The notes below the pieces were generated by a model. The model had not been told where the DNA came from, did no database searches, and saw only the letters and a list, made by a program, of their open reading frames with translations. Position numbers and translations under genes: made by a program. From UBA4656 sp002405525 (GTDB taxonomy: Bacteria > Pseudomonadota > Gammaproteobacteria > Xanthomonadales > Ahniellaceae): a DNA stretch of 47,204 bases. Positions 8,183-15,760 of the stretch are shown piece after piece. Every line of letters begins with the position of its first letter. The stretch's first letter is position 1. The DNA lies in NCBI GenBank assembly GCA_036723735.1, contig DAIMGT010000024.1:1-47204 (forward strand), in the 5' to 3' direction.

Positions 8183-8524
8183 ATGATCCGCACGCCGCTC
8201 GCTGCCCTGCTGCTCACCCTCGTCTTCGCCGGCTCCGCCGTCGCCGAGGCCCCGCGCACCATCCGGATGGAGGTCAACGGCCTGGTGTGTGCGTTCTGCG
8301 CGCACGGCATCCAGAGGGCGCTGGAGAAGTATCCCGCCGCCGGCGAGGTGTTCGTCGACCTCGAGGATCGCCTGGTCGCGGTCGAACTCGAGGACGGCGG
8401 CGACATCACCGACGCCGACCTCGGCACGGCGATGAACGAAGCCGGCTACACCGTGGTGTCGATCGCGCGCAGCGTCGAGACGCTGGACGCGATCAAGGCC
8501 GCGCAGGGGGCCACGGATGAGTGA
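8183..8524 (+). CDS. Periplasmic heavy-metal-associated (HMA) domain protein
   Basis: 113 aa with a cleavable signal peptide (AVA-E near residue 21) and a single HMA/ferredoxin-like domain, of the MerP/CopZ type. The metal site is GLVCAFC (Cys36 and Cys39), followed by the helix HGIQRALEKY; the later part fits the beta-alpha-beta of HMA domains. It probably carries a soft metal ion in the periplasm and hands it to the next protein. A strong GGAGG sits ten bases before the ATG. The 3' end overlaps the MerT-like gene by 8 nt. Confidence 0.88.
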   Translation: MIRTPLAALLLTLVFAGSAVAEAPRTIRMEVNGLVCAFCAHGIQRALEKYPAAGEVFVDLEDRLVAVELEDGGDITDADLGTAMNEAGYTVVSIARSVETLDAIKAAQGATDE

Positions 8525-8912
8525 GCCCCTGCTCGCGCCGCTGAAGGCCAGCGCCGGTGCCTCGCTGCTGGCGCTGGTCACGGCCGGCGGCACCTTGGTC
8601 TGCTGCGTGCTGCCCGCGGTCATGGTGGCGCTCGGCGCGGGAGCGGCACTGGCGGGGCTGGTCAGCGCGGTACCGCAGCTGGCCTGGCTGAGCACGCACA
8701 AGGGCTTCGTATTCGGCGTCGCGGGCGCTGCGCTCGCGCTGTCCGGCGTGCTGCTGTGGCGCGCCCGCCGCGCGCCCTGCCCGGCCGACCCGGCGCTGGC
8801 GCGCGCCTGCGCGCGGCTGCGACGACTGTCGCAGTGGACCTGGGGCTTGGCGGCGGCCTCGACGGCGGCCGGCGCGCTGTTCGCGTTTGCCTTGCCCATG
8901 CTGATGGCGTGA
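8517..8912 (+). CDS. MerT-like small membrane metal transporter
   Basis: 131 aa with about four hydrophobic segments (15-38, 41-58, 66-84, 108-130). The first carries a vicinal Cys pair, TLVCCVLPAV (Cys29-Cys30), as in the mercuric transporter MerT, where such a pair receives metal from MerP. Paired with the preceding HMA protein this looks like a MerP/MerT-type relay. With a multicopper oxidase in the same unit, the metal is more likely copper than mercury: there is no merA or merR nearby. Direction of transport cannot be read from sequence. Confidence 0.75.
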   Translation: MSEPLLAPLKASAGASLLALVTAGGTLVCCVLPAVMVALGAGAALAGLVSAVPQLAWLSTHKGFVFGVAGAALALSGVLLWRARRAPCPADPALARACARLRRLSQWTWGLAAASTAAGALFAFALPMLMA

Positions 8913-9024
8913 TCCTGCATCGACCACCGATGCGCCGGCACGGTCGCGGCTGGATGCCGGCTCAGCGGGCGGCTACGCTCGCGAAGACGCCGGCCCGGGG
9001 GCCGGGCGCGCCGCCGACGACCGC

Positions 9025-9897
9025 ATGCAATCCGCAATCCCGGGGGACGAGCGCTTGAACGACACCATCCAGGCCGCGGACGCGGCGCAGCCCACCGGTA
9101 GTGCGGCAGGCGCTCCGACCCAGGCGCCCATCGACCAGGAAACCGTGCTCTCGGTCACCCACTGGAACGACAGCTACTTCAGCCTGACGACCACCCGCGA
9201 CCCGGGCCTGCGCTTCGTCAACGGGCAGTTCGTGATGCTGGGCCTGCCGGTGGACGGCAGGCTGGTGCGGCGCGCCTACTCGATCGCCAGCGCGAACTGG
9301 GACGAGCAGCTCGAGTTCTTCAGCATCAAGGTGCCGGGCGGCGTCTTCACCACCCGGCTGGCGACGATCCAGCCGGGCGATCGCATCCACGTCAGCCGCA
9401 AGCCGGTCGGCACCCTGGTGCTCGACGACCTGCGGCCAGGCCGACGGCTTTGGCTGCTGGCCACCGGCACCGGGCTCGCGCCCTTCCTCGCCGTGGCGCG
9501 CGACCCGAACACCTGGGAGCGCTTCGAGGAAGTGTTCGTGGTGCACGGCGTGCGGCGCGCCGACGACCTCGCCTACCGCGCGCTGTTCGAGCGCGAACTC
9601 GCCGCGCACGAGTGCCTCGGCCCCATGGTGGGCGACCGGCTGCGCTACGTGCCGGTCGTTTCGCGCGAAGCGTTTCCGCGACAGGGCCGGATCACGACCT
9701 TGCTGCACGACGGCGCGCTGGAGGCGTCGGTGCCGACCGCGCCGATCGACCCCGCGCACGATCGCCTGATGCTGTGCGGCGGCCCCGGAATGCTGGCCGA
9801 CCTGCGCGCGCTGCTCGACGCGCGCGGCTTCACCGCGTCGCCCTCGCAGGGCGTGGCTGGCGACTACGTATTCGAGCGCGCCTTCGTCGAGCGCTGA
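9025..9897 (+). CDS. fpr: Ferredoxin/flavodoxin-NADP+ reductase
   Basis: FAD/NADP(H) oxidoreductase of the bacterial FPR class. The FAD-binding barrel (about 35-130) holds RRAYSIAS, and the NADP half (about 140-290) holds ATGTGLAPFL and LCGGPGML; the C-terminus DYVFERAFVER is the aromatic end typical of subclass I bacterial FNRs. It supplies low-potential electrons to ferredoxin or flavodoxin and is often linked to oxidative stress. The ATG start gives 290 aa. The first 35 residues are Ala/Gln-rich and not family-like, and a TTG at 9055 preceded by GGGGGACGAG is an alternative start giving 280 aa. Stands alone between the metal operon and a convergent oxidoreductase. Confidence 0.93.
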   Translation: MQSAIPGDERLNDTIQAADAAQPTGSAAGAPTQAPIDQETVLSVTHWNDSYFSLTTTRDPGLRFVNGQFVMLGLPVDGRLVRRAYSIASANWDEQLEFFSIKVPGGVFTTRLATIQPGDRIHVSRKPVGTLVLDDLRPGRRLWLLATGTGLAPFLAVARDPNTWERFEEVFVVHGVRRADDLAYRALFERELAAHECLGPMVGDRLRYVPVVSREAFPRQGRITTLLHDGALEASVPTAPIDPAHDRLMLCGGPGMLADLRALLDARGFTASPSQGVAGDYVFERAFVER

Positions 9898-9913
9898 CGC
9901 GCGCCGCGCATGG

Positions 9914-10540
9914 TCACCGCCGCAGCAGCGCGAAGGCGATGCCGCGGCCCTGCCCGCGCCGGATCGCGAGGTCGATCCAGGTCATCGCGAAGGGCTCCAG
10001 CCAGCGCGCCGACGACAGCGGGCCGCAGTCCAGGGCCTCGAAGCCCAGGCGCGCGGCGAGCGCCATCACCTGCGCGCGCGCCTCGGCGTCGTCGGCGCAC
10101 ACCGGCATGATCGGCATGCCGCCCGGGTAGGAGGGATCGGCCATGTTCTCCGCGCCGGTGGTGTTAAACGCCTTCACGACGCGAGCGTTGCGCGCGGCGG
10201 CGGCGACCTGCTCGGCGCCCGAGTTCGTGGTGCCGACGCTGAGCCCCGCCAGCCCGGGTGCCAGCGGGTTGGTGGCGTCGACCAGCACCTTGCCCTGCCA
10301 GTCGGGGATCACGCGCGCGACCTCGGTGGCCGCCGCGTACGGCACCGCGAGGATGGCCAGCGGGGCGGCGGCCACCGCCTCGGCGACACCCACCGCGCGC
10401 ACCGCCGCGCCGAGCGCGGCGACGGCGTTGCGGTGCTTGCCGGGATCGTTGACGCCGAACACCACGGACTCGCCGTGGCGCAGCAGGTTGTGGGCCAGCG
10501 CCTGGCCGACGTTGCCGGCACCGATGATCGCGGTGGTCAT
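9914..10540 (-). CDS. NADPH-dependent F420-reductase-like NAD(P)-binding protein
   Basis: 208 aa. N-terminal Rossmann motif IIGAGNVGQALAHNL, then DATNPLAPG and VKAFNTTGAENM, the pattern of the F420-dependent NADP reductase/ProC-like family (COG2085). Members in organisms without F420 are of unknown substrate. The start is the ATG at 10538-10540, giving the Rossmann fold at residue 4. It lies 59 bp downstream of, and in the same direction as, the DJ-1/PfpI gene, so the two are probably cotranscribed and under the divergent LysR regulator. Confidence 0.85.
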   Translation of the reverse strand: MTTAIIGAGNVGQALAHNLLRHGESVVFGVNDPGKHRNAVAALGAAVRAVGVAEAVAAAPLAILAVPYAAATEVARVIPDWQGKVLVDATNPLAPGLAGLSVGTTNSGAEQVAAAARNARVVKAFNTTGAENMADPSYPGGMPIMPVCADDAEARAQVMALAARLGFEALDCGPLSSARWLEPFAMTWIDLAIRRGQGRGIAFALLRR

Positions 10541-10599
10541 GGGATGGTTCCTCGCAGCGTGTTGGACAAGGGTGTCGCGTGCCGCGCCGCGCGGCAAGC

Positions 10600-11370
10600 T
10601 CAGCGGCCGAGCGCCTGCACCGCCAGTTCGGCGGTTTCGCGGCCGGAAAAGTTCTGCTGGCCGGTGATCAGGTTGCGGTCGCGCACCGCGAAGCCGCGCC
10701 AGGCCCCACCCTGCACGTCGTTGGCGCCGATGGCGCGCAGCCGGTCCTCGATCCGCCAGGGCGTGAGGTGCGTCCCGCGCGGCAGTGCGCCCAGCTGCCA
10801 GACCGCCTCGTCGGCGAAGTCCTCCTCCACGTTGGCGAAACCGGTCACCGTGCGTCCGCGGGCGAGGTATTCGCCGTCGGCGCCGCGCGCGAAGGCGAGC
10901 AACGCCACGCCGTGGCACAGCGCGCAGGCGATCCTGCCCGCGTCGTGGAAGGCGGCGAACACGCGGTGCAGGTCGGTCGCGCTTTCGAAGGTGAACATGG
11001 GCGACTGGCCACCGGCGACGACGATGGCGTCGAAGCGGGCGACATCGATCGCCGATACCGGGCGCGTATCCTCGACCAGCGCGCGCAGGCGCGGCGTGTG
11101 AATGAAGCCGCGGCTCAGCAGGTCGCCCGCCGAGTACCCGCTGGCGTCGTCCGGGTCGCTGAGTGCGTCGGCTTCGCAACGCCCGCCGGCCACGCTGAAC
11201 AGCTCGACCGCGTAACCGACCTCCTCGAACACCCACCACGGGTGGGTCAGCTCGCTCCACCAGAAGCCCACCGGCCAGCTCGTGACCGGCGAGACGGCAC
11301 GATTGGCGATGACCATCGCGATGCGGCGCGGACGGCTGCGGTCCACAGGGTTGGGGTCACGCAGGCTCAT
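10600..11370 (-). CDS. DJ-1/PfpI-family protein (type 1 glutamine-amidotransferase-like)
   Basis: 256 aa of the DJ-1/ThiJ/PfpI superfamily. The nucleophile elbow is ACALCHG (Cys152, His153), preceded by the strand FDAIVVAGG; ELTHPWWVFEEVGY near 40-53 carries the acidic residues of the active site. The size and extra N-terminal segment resemble the Hsp31/glyoxalase III side of the family, which removes reactive carbonyls or acts as a chaperone. Divergent from the LysR regulator with a 97-bp spacer, and followed by the NAD(P)-binding protein: a plausible regulator-target arrangement. Confidence 0.85.
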   Translation of the reverse strand: MSLRDPNPVDRSRPRRIAMVIANRAVSPVTSWPVGFWWSELTHPWWVFEEVGYAVELFSVAGGRCEADALSDPDDASGYSAGDLLSRGFIHTPRLRALVEDTRPVSAIDVARFDAIVVAGGQSPMFTFESATDLHRVFAAFHDAGRIACALCHGVALLAFARGADGEYLARGRTVTGFANVEEDFADEAVWQLGALPRGTHLTPWRIEDRLRAIGANDVQGGAWRGFAVRDRNLITGQQNFSGRETAELAVQALGR

Positions 11371-11439
11371 GGCGGCACTCCGGAAGGGCGGTGGCGGCCA
11401 TCCTCACCGTCCTGCAGGGCGGGATAAATCCGATATGCT

Positions 11440-11454
11440 GCAACTCATCGTTGC
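11440..11454. promoter_or_regulatory. Dyad GCAAC-N5-GTTGC, candidate LysR operator
   Basis: Arms GCAAC and GTTGC are perfect reverse complements around TCATC, 14 bp before the lysR ATG in the divergent spacer. A third GCAAC follows at 11462-11466. LysR-type regulators bind short dyads (T-N11-A class) in exactly such divergent regions. Only position and symmetry support it. Confidence 0.45.
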
Positions 11455-11467
11455 GTCAGGGGCAACA

Positions 11468-12400
11468 ATGGACCTGAACCAGCTGCGCTGCTTCACTCGC
11501 GTGGTGCAGGCCGGCGGCTTCACCCGCGCGGCGGATGCGCTGGGCATGCCCAAGAGTCGCGTAAGCCGAGCGGTGTCCACGCTCGAGGCCGGGCTCGGCG
11601 CCAAGCTGCTGGAGCGCACGACCCGCGCGCTGTCGCTGACCGAGATCGGGCGAGAGGTGCTCGATCGCGCGCTGGCCATCCTTTCCGCCGTCGACGACAC
11701 CGAGCGCGCGGTGCTGGATTCGCGCGGCGTGCCGCGCGGCACCCTGCGCCTGACCTGCGGCGGCGAGTTCGGGATGATCGCGGTCAACGGCTGGATCGCC
11801 GAGTACCTCGCGCGCTGGCCCGAGGTGCGCGTGGAGGCCGAGCAGACCGCACGCCTGGTCGACCTCGTGCACGAGGGCTTCGACCTCGCGGTGCGGATCG
11901 GCCCGCTGGAGGAGTCGCGGCTGGCAGCGCGGCGGCTGGGCGCGATCGGCTACGGGCTGTTCGCCAGCGACGGCTACCTCGCGCGCCACGGCACACCGCG
12001 CACGCCGGACGCGCTGGAGCGACACGCGCATCTGGCCTTCAGCGGCGGCGCGCAGCGCGCCGGCTGGCGCCTGCTCGCCGACGGAGCGTCCGCGGTCGAC
12101 GTGGCGCTGCGCCCGCGCCTGCGCGTCGACAACATCTTCGCCTTGCGCGAGGCGGCGTTGGCCGGGCTCGGCATCGCGCTGCTGCCGCTGCGCTTGGCCG
12201 CGGGCGCGCCGTCCCTGCGTCGCGTGCTGCCGCGCTGGGCGCCCGCGCCGGTGCCGGTGCACGCGGTCTTTCCCGGCAACCGCTGGCTGTCGCCGAAGGT
12301 GCGCGCCTTCGTCGACCTCTCGGTGGCGCGCTTCGACGGCGCGCCCGCTCAGACCGCGACAGGACGCCGACGCCGCGCGCGCACGGCCAGCGAAGCGTAG
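11468..12400 (+). CDS. LysR-family transcriptional regulator
   Basis: 310 aa. The winged helix-turn-helix occupies residues 1-60 (MDLNQLRCF, then FTRAADALGMPKSRVSRAV, then LLERTTRALSLTE), followed by a linker helix and a periplasmic-binding-protein-like effector domain (about 90-295). The type is the CrgA/DsdC-like short family that often controls adjacent oxidoreductases and stress genes. The ATG at 11468 matches the conserved family N-terminus; the longer upstream frame is not family-like. Divergent from the DJ-1/PfpI gene, which is the likely target. Its 3' end overlaps the convergent glycosyltransferase gene by 52 bp. Confidence 0.92.
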   Translation: MDLNQLRCFTRVVQAGGFTRAADALGMPKSRVSRAVSTLEAGLGAKLLERTTRALSLTEIGREVLDRALAILSAVDDTERAVLDSRGVPRGTLRLTCGGEFGMIAVNGWIAEYLARWPEVRVEAEQTARLVDLVHEGFDLAVRIGPLEESRLAARRLGAIGYGLFASDGYLARHGTPRTPDALERHAHLAFSGGAQRAGWRLLADGASAVDVALRPRLRVDNIFALREAALAGLGIALLPLRLAAGAPSLRRVLPRWAPAPVPVHAVFPGNRWLSPKVRAFVDLSVARFDGAPAQTATGRRRRARTASEA

Positions 12401-13542
12401 AGCGCCTCGACCTGGCGCATCAGGACCGGCGCGCTCCAGCGCTGCGCAACGGTGGGCCCGGCGGCGGCCAACGCTGCCCGCAGGCCGGGATCGCGCAGCA
12501 AGGTGGCGACATGTCCGGCGAAGTCGGCCTCGTCCTCGCGCGCGACGCGCGCGCAGGCCGCGCCCTCCAGCACCGTCGCGGTGCCCATCACCGCCGTGGA
12601 CACGATGGGGACGCCGAGCGCCATCGCCTCCACCAACACCAGGCCCTGGGTCTCGGTCGGCGAGGCGAACACGAAGGCGTCGCCCGCGCGGTAGCAGTCG
12701 AGCAGGGTCGTGCGGCGATCGAGATTGCCGAAGAAACGGACGTTCGGCGCGATGCCGAGCTCGGTGGCGAGCTGCTTCAGGCGCAGCGCGTCCGGGCCTT
12801 CGCCGGCGATCACGAAGCACAGGTCCGGGAAGTCCCCGACGAGGCGCTTCGCCATGCGCAGCAGGAACGCGATGTTCTTCTCCTGCGCCAGCCGGCTGAC
12901 GGTGACGATGGTCGGCTGGTCGGGGCGGATGCCGTGGCGCGCGCGGAACGCGGCCCCGTCGCCGCCGCGGAACTCGTCGAGGTGGATGCCGGTGGGGATC
13001 ACGGTCGACGGCGTGCGGATGCCGTAGCGATCGAGCACGCCGGTCATCTCGCGGCTGGGCACGATGAGGTGATCCACCTCGTGGCACAGCCGGCGCGACA
13101 ACGTGCGCGCCGCGAAGCGGGTCGCCACCCGCGGCAACCACGGCAGGTAGTGGGCGACGTACTCCTCGAAGTACGTGTGATAGGTCTCGACCATCGGCGC
13201 GCCGGTGAGACGGCCGATCCGCACGCCCAGCCCGTGCGCCCGAAACGGTGTATGCACATGGATCACGTCCCAGTCGCGCGCAGCCAGCCGCCCGTGCAGC
13301 GCACGCACGTCGGCCGCGCGCATCAGACGGTCCTCGGGATCGAAGAAGATCGTGCGCGACGGCACCCGACGCACCTCGAAGCCCTCGTCGTGGTGCGGGT
13401 GGTCGAGGTGTTCGCCATAGGACGGGGCGACCAGCGACACCTCGTGCCCCAGCGAGAGCAACTCCCGCGCGAAGGTGCGGATCGACGAGGACACCCCGTT
13501 GACTCGCGGGAAGTAGACGTCCGACAGCATCAGGATGCGCAT
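12349..13542 (-). CDS. GT4-family glycosyltransferase
   Basis: 397 aa, GT-B fold. N-terminal domain starts MRILMLSDVYFPRVNGVSSS with VIHVHTPF near residue 95; C-terminal domain has VSRLAQEKN, IAGEGPD and the donor-site E-x7-E in SPTETQGLVLVEAMA. This signature matches alpha-monoglucosyl-diacylglycerol synthase/PimB/MgtA-like enzymes that put hexose onto a lipid or glycan. The natural acceptor is not evident, and no lipid or polysaccharide cluster surrounds it. It lies 54 bp downstream of the CocE-type hydrolase gene on the same strand. Confidence 0.88.
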   Translation of the reverse strand: MRILMLSDVYFPRVNGVSSSIRTFARELLSLGHEVSLVAPSYGEHLDHPHHDEGFEVRRVPSRTIFFDPEDRLMRAADVRALHGRLAARDWDVIHVHTPFRAHGLGVRIGRLTGAPMVETYHTYFEEYVAHYLPWLPRVATRFAARTLSRRLCHEVDHLIVPSREMTGVLDRYGIRTPSTVIPTGIHLDEFRGGDGAAFRARHGIRPDQPTIVTVSRLAQEKNIAFLLRMAKRLVGDFPDLCFVIAGEGPDALRLKQLATELGIAPNVRFFGNLDRRTTLLDCYRAGDAFVFASPTETQGLVLVEAMALGVPIVSTAVMGTATVLEGAACARVAREDEADFAGHVATLLRDPGLRAALAAAGPTVAQRWSAPVLMRQVEALYASLAVRARRRRPVAV

Positions 13543-13596
13543 CCGCGGACGTTATGTCCGCGCCATTGCAGCCGGATGCCGCAGCCGGCGCGGCGC

Positions 13597-15402
13597 TCAG
13601 CCGCCCGGCTGGCTGGCGGGCGGCGCCGCTGCCGTGGCGTCCGACGCCGGCGCGATCGGCAGGTCGATCGTGCTCGATTGCCGGCCGCCATGCACGATCT
13701 CGACCGTGGCCACGCGCGCGTCCTTCGCCGTCTCGTGGCCGAGCCGGCCACCGGAGTTGAAGTTGCGCTGCCAGTACTCGCTGTCCACCGGACCGACCAC
13801 CAGGCGCAACCGCGAGCCCGCCGGCAGGCGGATCGAGTTCCACCAGGCGCGCGTGCTGCGGTAGCGCGCGACGCGCCCGGGCTCGACCAGCCGCTCGACG
13901 CCGTCGCGGAAGCGCGCGCGCAGCACGTCGAAGCCGATCTCGGTGATCGCGCCGTCCGGCGCGACGGCGTGCAGGGCCAGCGCGATGTCGGCATCCGGCG
14001 TGTCGATGGCCAGCGCCAGGTCGGCGGTGAAGCGGCCGCGGTAGTCCATTGCGGTGGCGAAGGCCTCGGTCTGGAACACGCGGGCCTGCGGCGCGAAGGC
14101 GCCGCGCGGATTGACCAGCGGATCGTCGACCGGCGGGGCGGGCGGCGCGAGCGGATCGATGCGGAAACGGCTGCGCGAGGCCGGGCCCGCGCGCTGGGCG
14201 AGCGTGCCGGGCGCGTAGACGTTGCCGGTCGCCGCGTTCCCGACCAGGTGGAAGCGCTGCATCGGCGCCTCCGCCGCGGGCAGCGAGGCCGCCGATCGCC
14301 ACGCCTGCGCGCCGAGGTCGTAGACCACCACCGCGTCGGCGAGGAAGGCCGGTCGCGGCGCGCCGTCCAGCACCCAGCGGAAGTATTCGATCTGCAACTG
14401 GTCGAGGTCGACCACGCCCGGCGCCCCGATGTCGAGCCCGTCGACGGTCGGCGTCGGGTAGCGCGTGCCCGCGTGGTCCCAGGCCCCCATCACCAGCAGG
14501 TGGCGCGCCGCCGCGTCGGCGGGCTGCGCGGCGAGATGCTCGCGGTAGTAGCGCAGCGCACCCAACTGGTCGCCGTCGAAGTAGCCGGTGATGGTCAGGA
14601 TCGGCATCCGCATCCGCGCCATCTGCGCCGCGGTGGGGTTGTCGTCGGCCCAGGGCACGTTGCTGCCGAAGGCATTCACCCAGCGATCGAAGTACGGCGA
14701 GGCGAGGCCGACCGCATCGTCGAGGTCGGCGAAGGCGAGCTCGCCGCGGTGGTGGCGCAGGAAGAGCGCGCGCCAGAACGCCGTGTCGCCGAACAGCAGC
14801 GGGTTCGACACGCGATCGGTGGTGAACGCCAGCCACTGCGCGATGTAGGGATAACTCACCGCACCGGCGTGCGCGGGGAAGTCCTCGCCGGGATGGACCG
14901 ATGCGGTGGGGACCATCGCCGCGATCGCGTCGGGACACTGCGCCGCGATCTGCCACTGCACCATGCCGCGATAGGAGCCGCCGCGCATCACCACCCGCCC
15001 GTCGGACCACGGCTGGCGCCGGATCCATTCGATGGCGTCGCAACCGTCGGGACCCGCGCCCTCCAGTGGCGCGAACTCGCCACCCGAGGCACCACGCCCG
15101 CGCTTGTCGACCACCACGTAGGCGAAGCCGGCCTGCACGAACTTCTTCGCGCGCGCGTGCTGCTCGTCGGCGATGTAGGGCGTGTAGACGAATACCGTCG
15201 CACGCCGCGCCTCACCCTGCGGCCGCCAGACGCGCGCGGCGAGTTCGATCCCGTCTCGCGTCGGCACCCGCGCGTTGATGGTCATCTCGAAGTCGCCGAA
15301 GGGCGGCGGCTCCGCTGCACCGGCCGAACCCAGCATCGACAGCCCCAGCAGCGACCCGAGCACCCAACGTCGACCACTTCGCATCCGACCCTCCCGTGCC
15401 AT
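13597..15402 (-). CDS. CocE/NonD-family X-Pro dipeptidyl-peptidase-like hydrolase, exported
   Basis: 601 aa alpha/beta hydrolase with a signal peptide (core VLGSLLGLSMLGSAGA, cleavage near residue 30). The catalytic serine sits in GGSYRGM (Ser143); the acid and base lie in GYFDGDQ and GAWDHAGT, giving a full triad. The C-terminal 200 residues form the jelly-roll typical of CocE/glutaryl-acylase (PepX_C). Family members hydrolyse esters or amides (cocaine esterase, glutaryl-7-ACA acylase, alpha-amino-acid esters); substrate here unknown. An ATG at residue 7 (15384) is an alternative start that still keeps the signal peptide. Confidence 0.9.
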   Translation of the reverse strand: MAREGRMRSGRRWVLGSLLGLSMLGSAGAAEPPPFGDFEMTINARVPTRDGIELAARVWRPQGEARRATVFVYTPYIADEQHARAKKFVQAGFAYVVVDKRGRGASGGEFAPLEGAGPDGCDAIEWIRRQPWSDGRVVMRGGSYRGMVQWQIAAQCPDAIAAMVPTASVHPGEDFPAHAGAVSYPYIAQWLAFTTDRVSNPLLFGDTAFWRALFLRHHRGELAFADLDDAVGLASPYFDRWVNAFGSNVPWADDNPTAAQMARMRMPILTITGYFDGDQLGALRYYREHLAAQPADAAARHLLVMGAWDHAGTRYPTPTVDGLDIGAPGVVDLDQLQIEYFRWVLDGAPRPAFLADAVVVYDLGAQAWRSAASLPAAEAPMQRFHLVGNAATGNVYAPGTLAQRAGPASRSRFRIDPLAPPAPPVDDPLVNPRGAFAPQARVFQTEAFATAMDYRGRFTADLALAIDTPDADIALALHAVAPDGAITEIGFDVLRARFRDGVERLVEPGRVARYRSTRAWWNSIRLPAGSRLRLVVGPVDSEYWQRNFNSGGRLGHETAKDARVATVEIVHGGRQSSTIDLPIAPASDATAAAPPASQPGG

Positions 15403-15760
15403 CGCCGATCAATCGCCCGCGCGCCGTCCGCGCTCGCCCAGCAGGGGCGTCAGCATCGCACAGGTTCCCGACGCGGCGATCCGGTCGCAGGGTGCGTCAA
15501 AGTGCCGCAGCCGTGCGCCCTGGCGGGCGTCTGCATCGGCGCGCAGGTACGGGACCCGTCGGGGCTGCTGCGCGGCTCTCGCCCCCCGCACGCAGGATCG
15601 CGCCCGCGCGGCGAAGACCGGCCTGTCACCCATCCGCCGGCAGGCGCCCGAGCGGGGCAATCGCCTTGACGCGGGCATCACGCGTCCATCGACGCCGACG
15701 ACGTCGGCACGGGCCGGATGGCATCATGCGCGCCCCTTACGGAACGCAGAAGGCCGGAAC
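15403..15760. other. Divergent intergenic region, CocE / M14 genes
   Basis: 358 bp separating two divergently transcribed exported hydrolase genes. The only structure I could pick out is a perfect dyad GCCGAC-GAC-GTCGGC at 15694-15708 and a TTGACG at 15666-15671 without a good -10 partner. Frames across the region are unsupported. AGAAGG at 15748-15753 is the ribosome-binding site of the downstream peptidase. Confidence 0.45.

Noticed and set aside
4121..8912. Mercury resistance (mer) operon
   Set aside because: MerP/MerT-like genes are present, but merA and merR are missing and a multicopper oxidase with a CopL leader is present.
11456..15043. A 1195-codon open frame on the minus strand
   Set aside because: It runs antisense or out of frame through the lysR, glycosyltransferase and CocE genes, is Arg/Ala/Gly-rich and shows no domain. 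It is a product of high GC content.
12511..15669. A 1052-codon open frame on the plus strand
   Set aside because: Shadow of two well-supported minus-strand genes; repetitive Arg/His/Ala composition and no recognisable motif.
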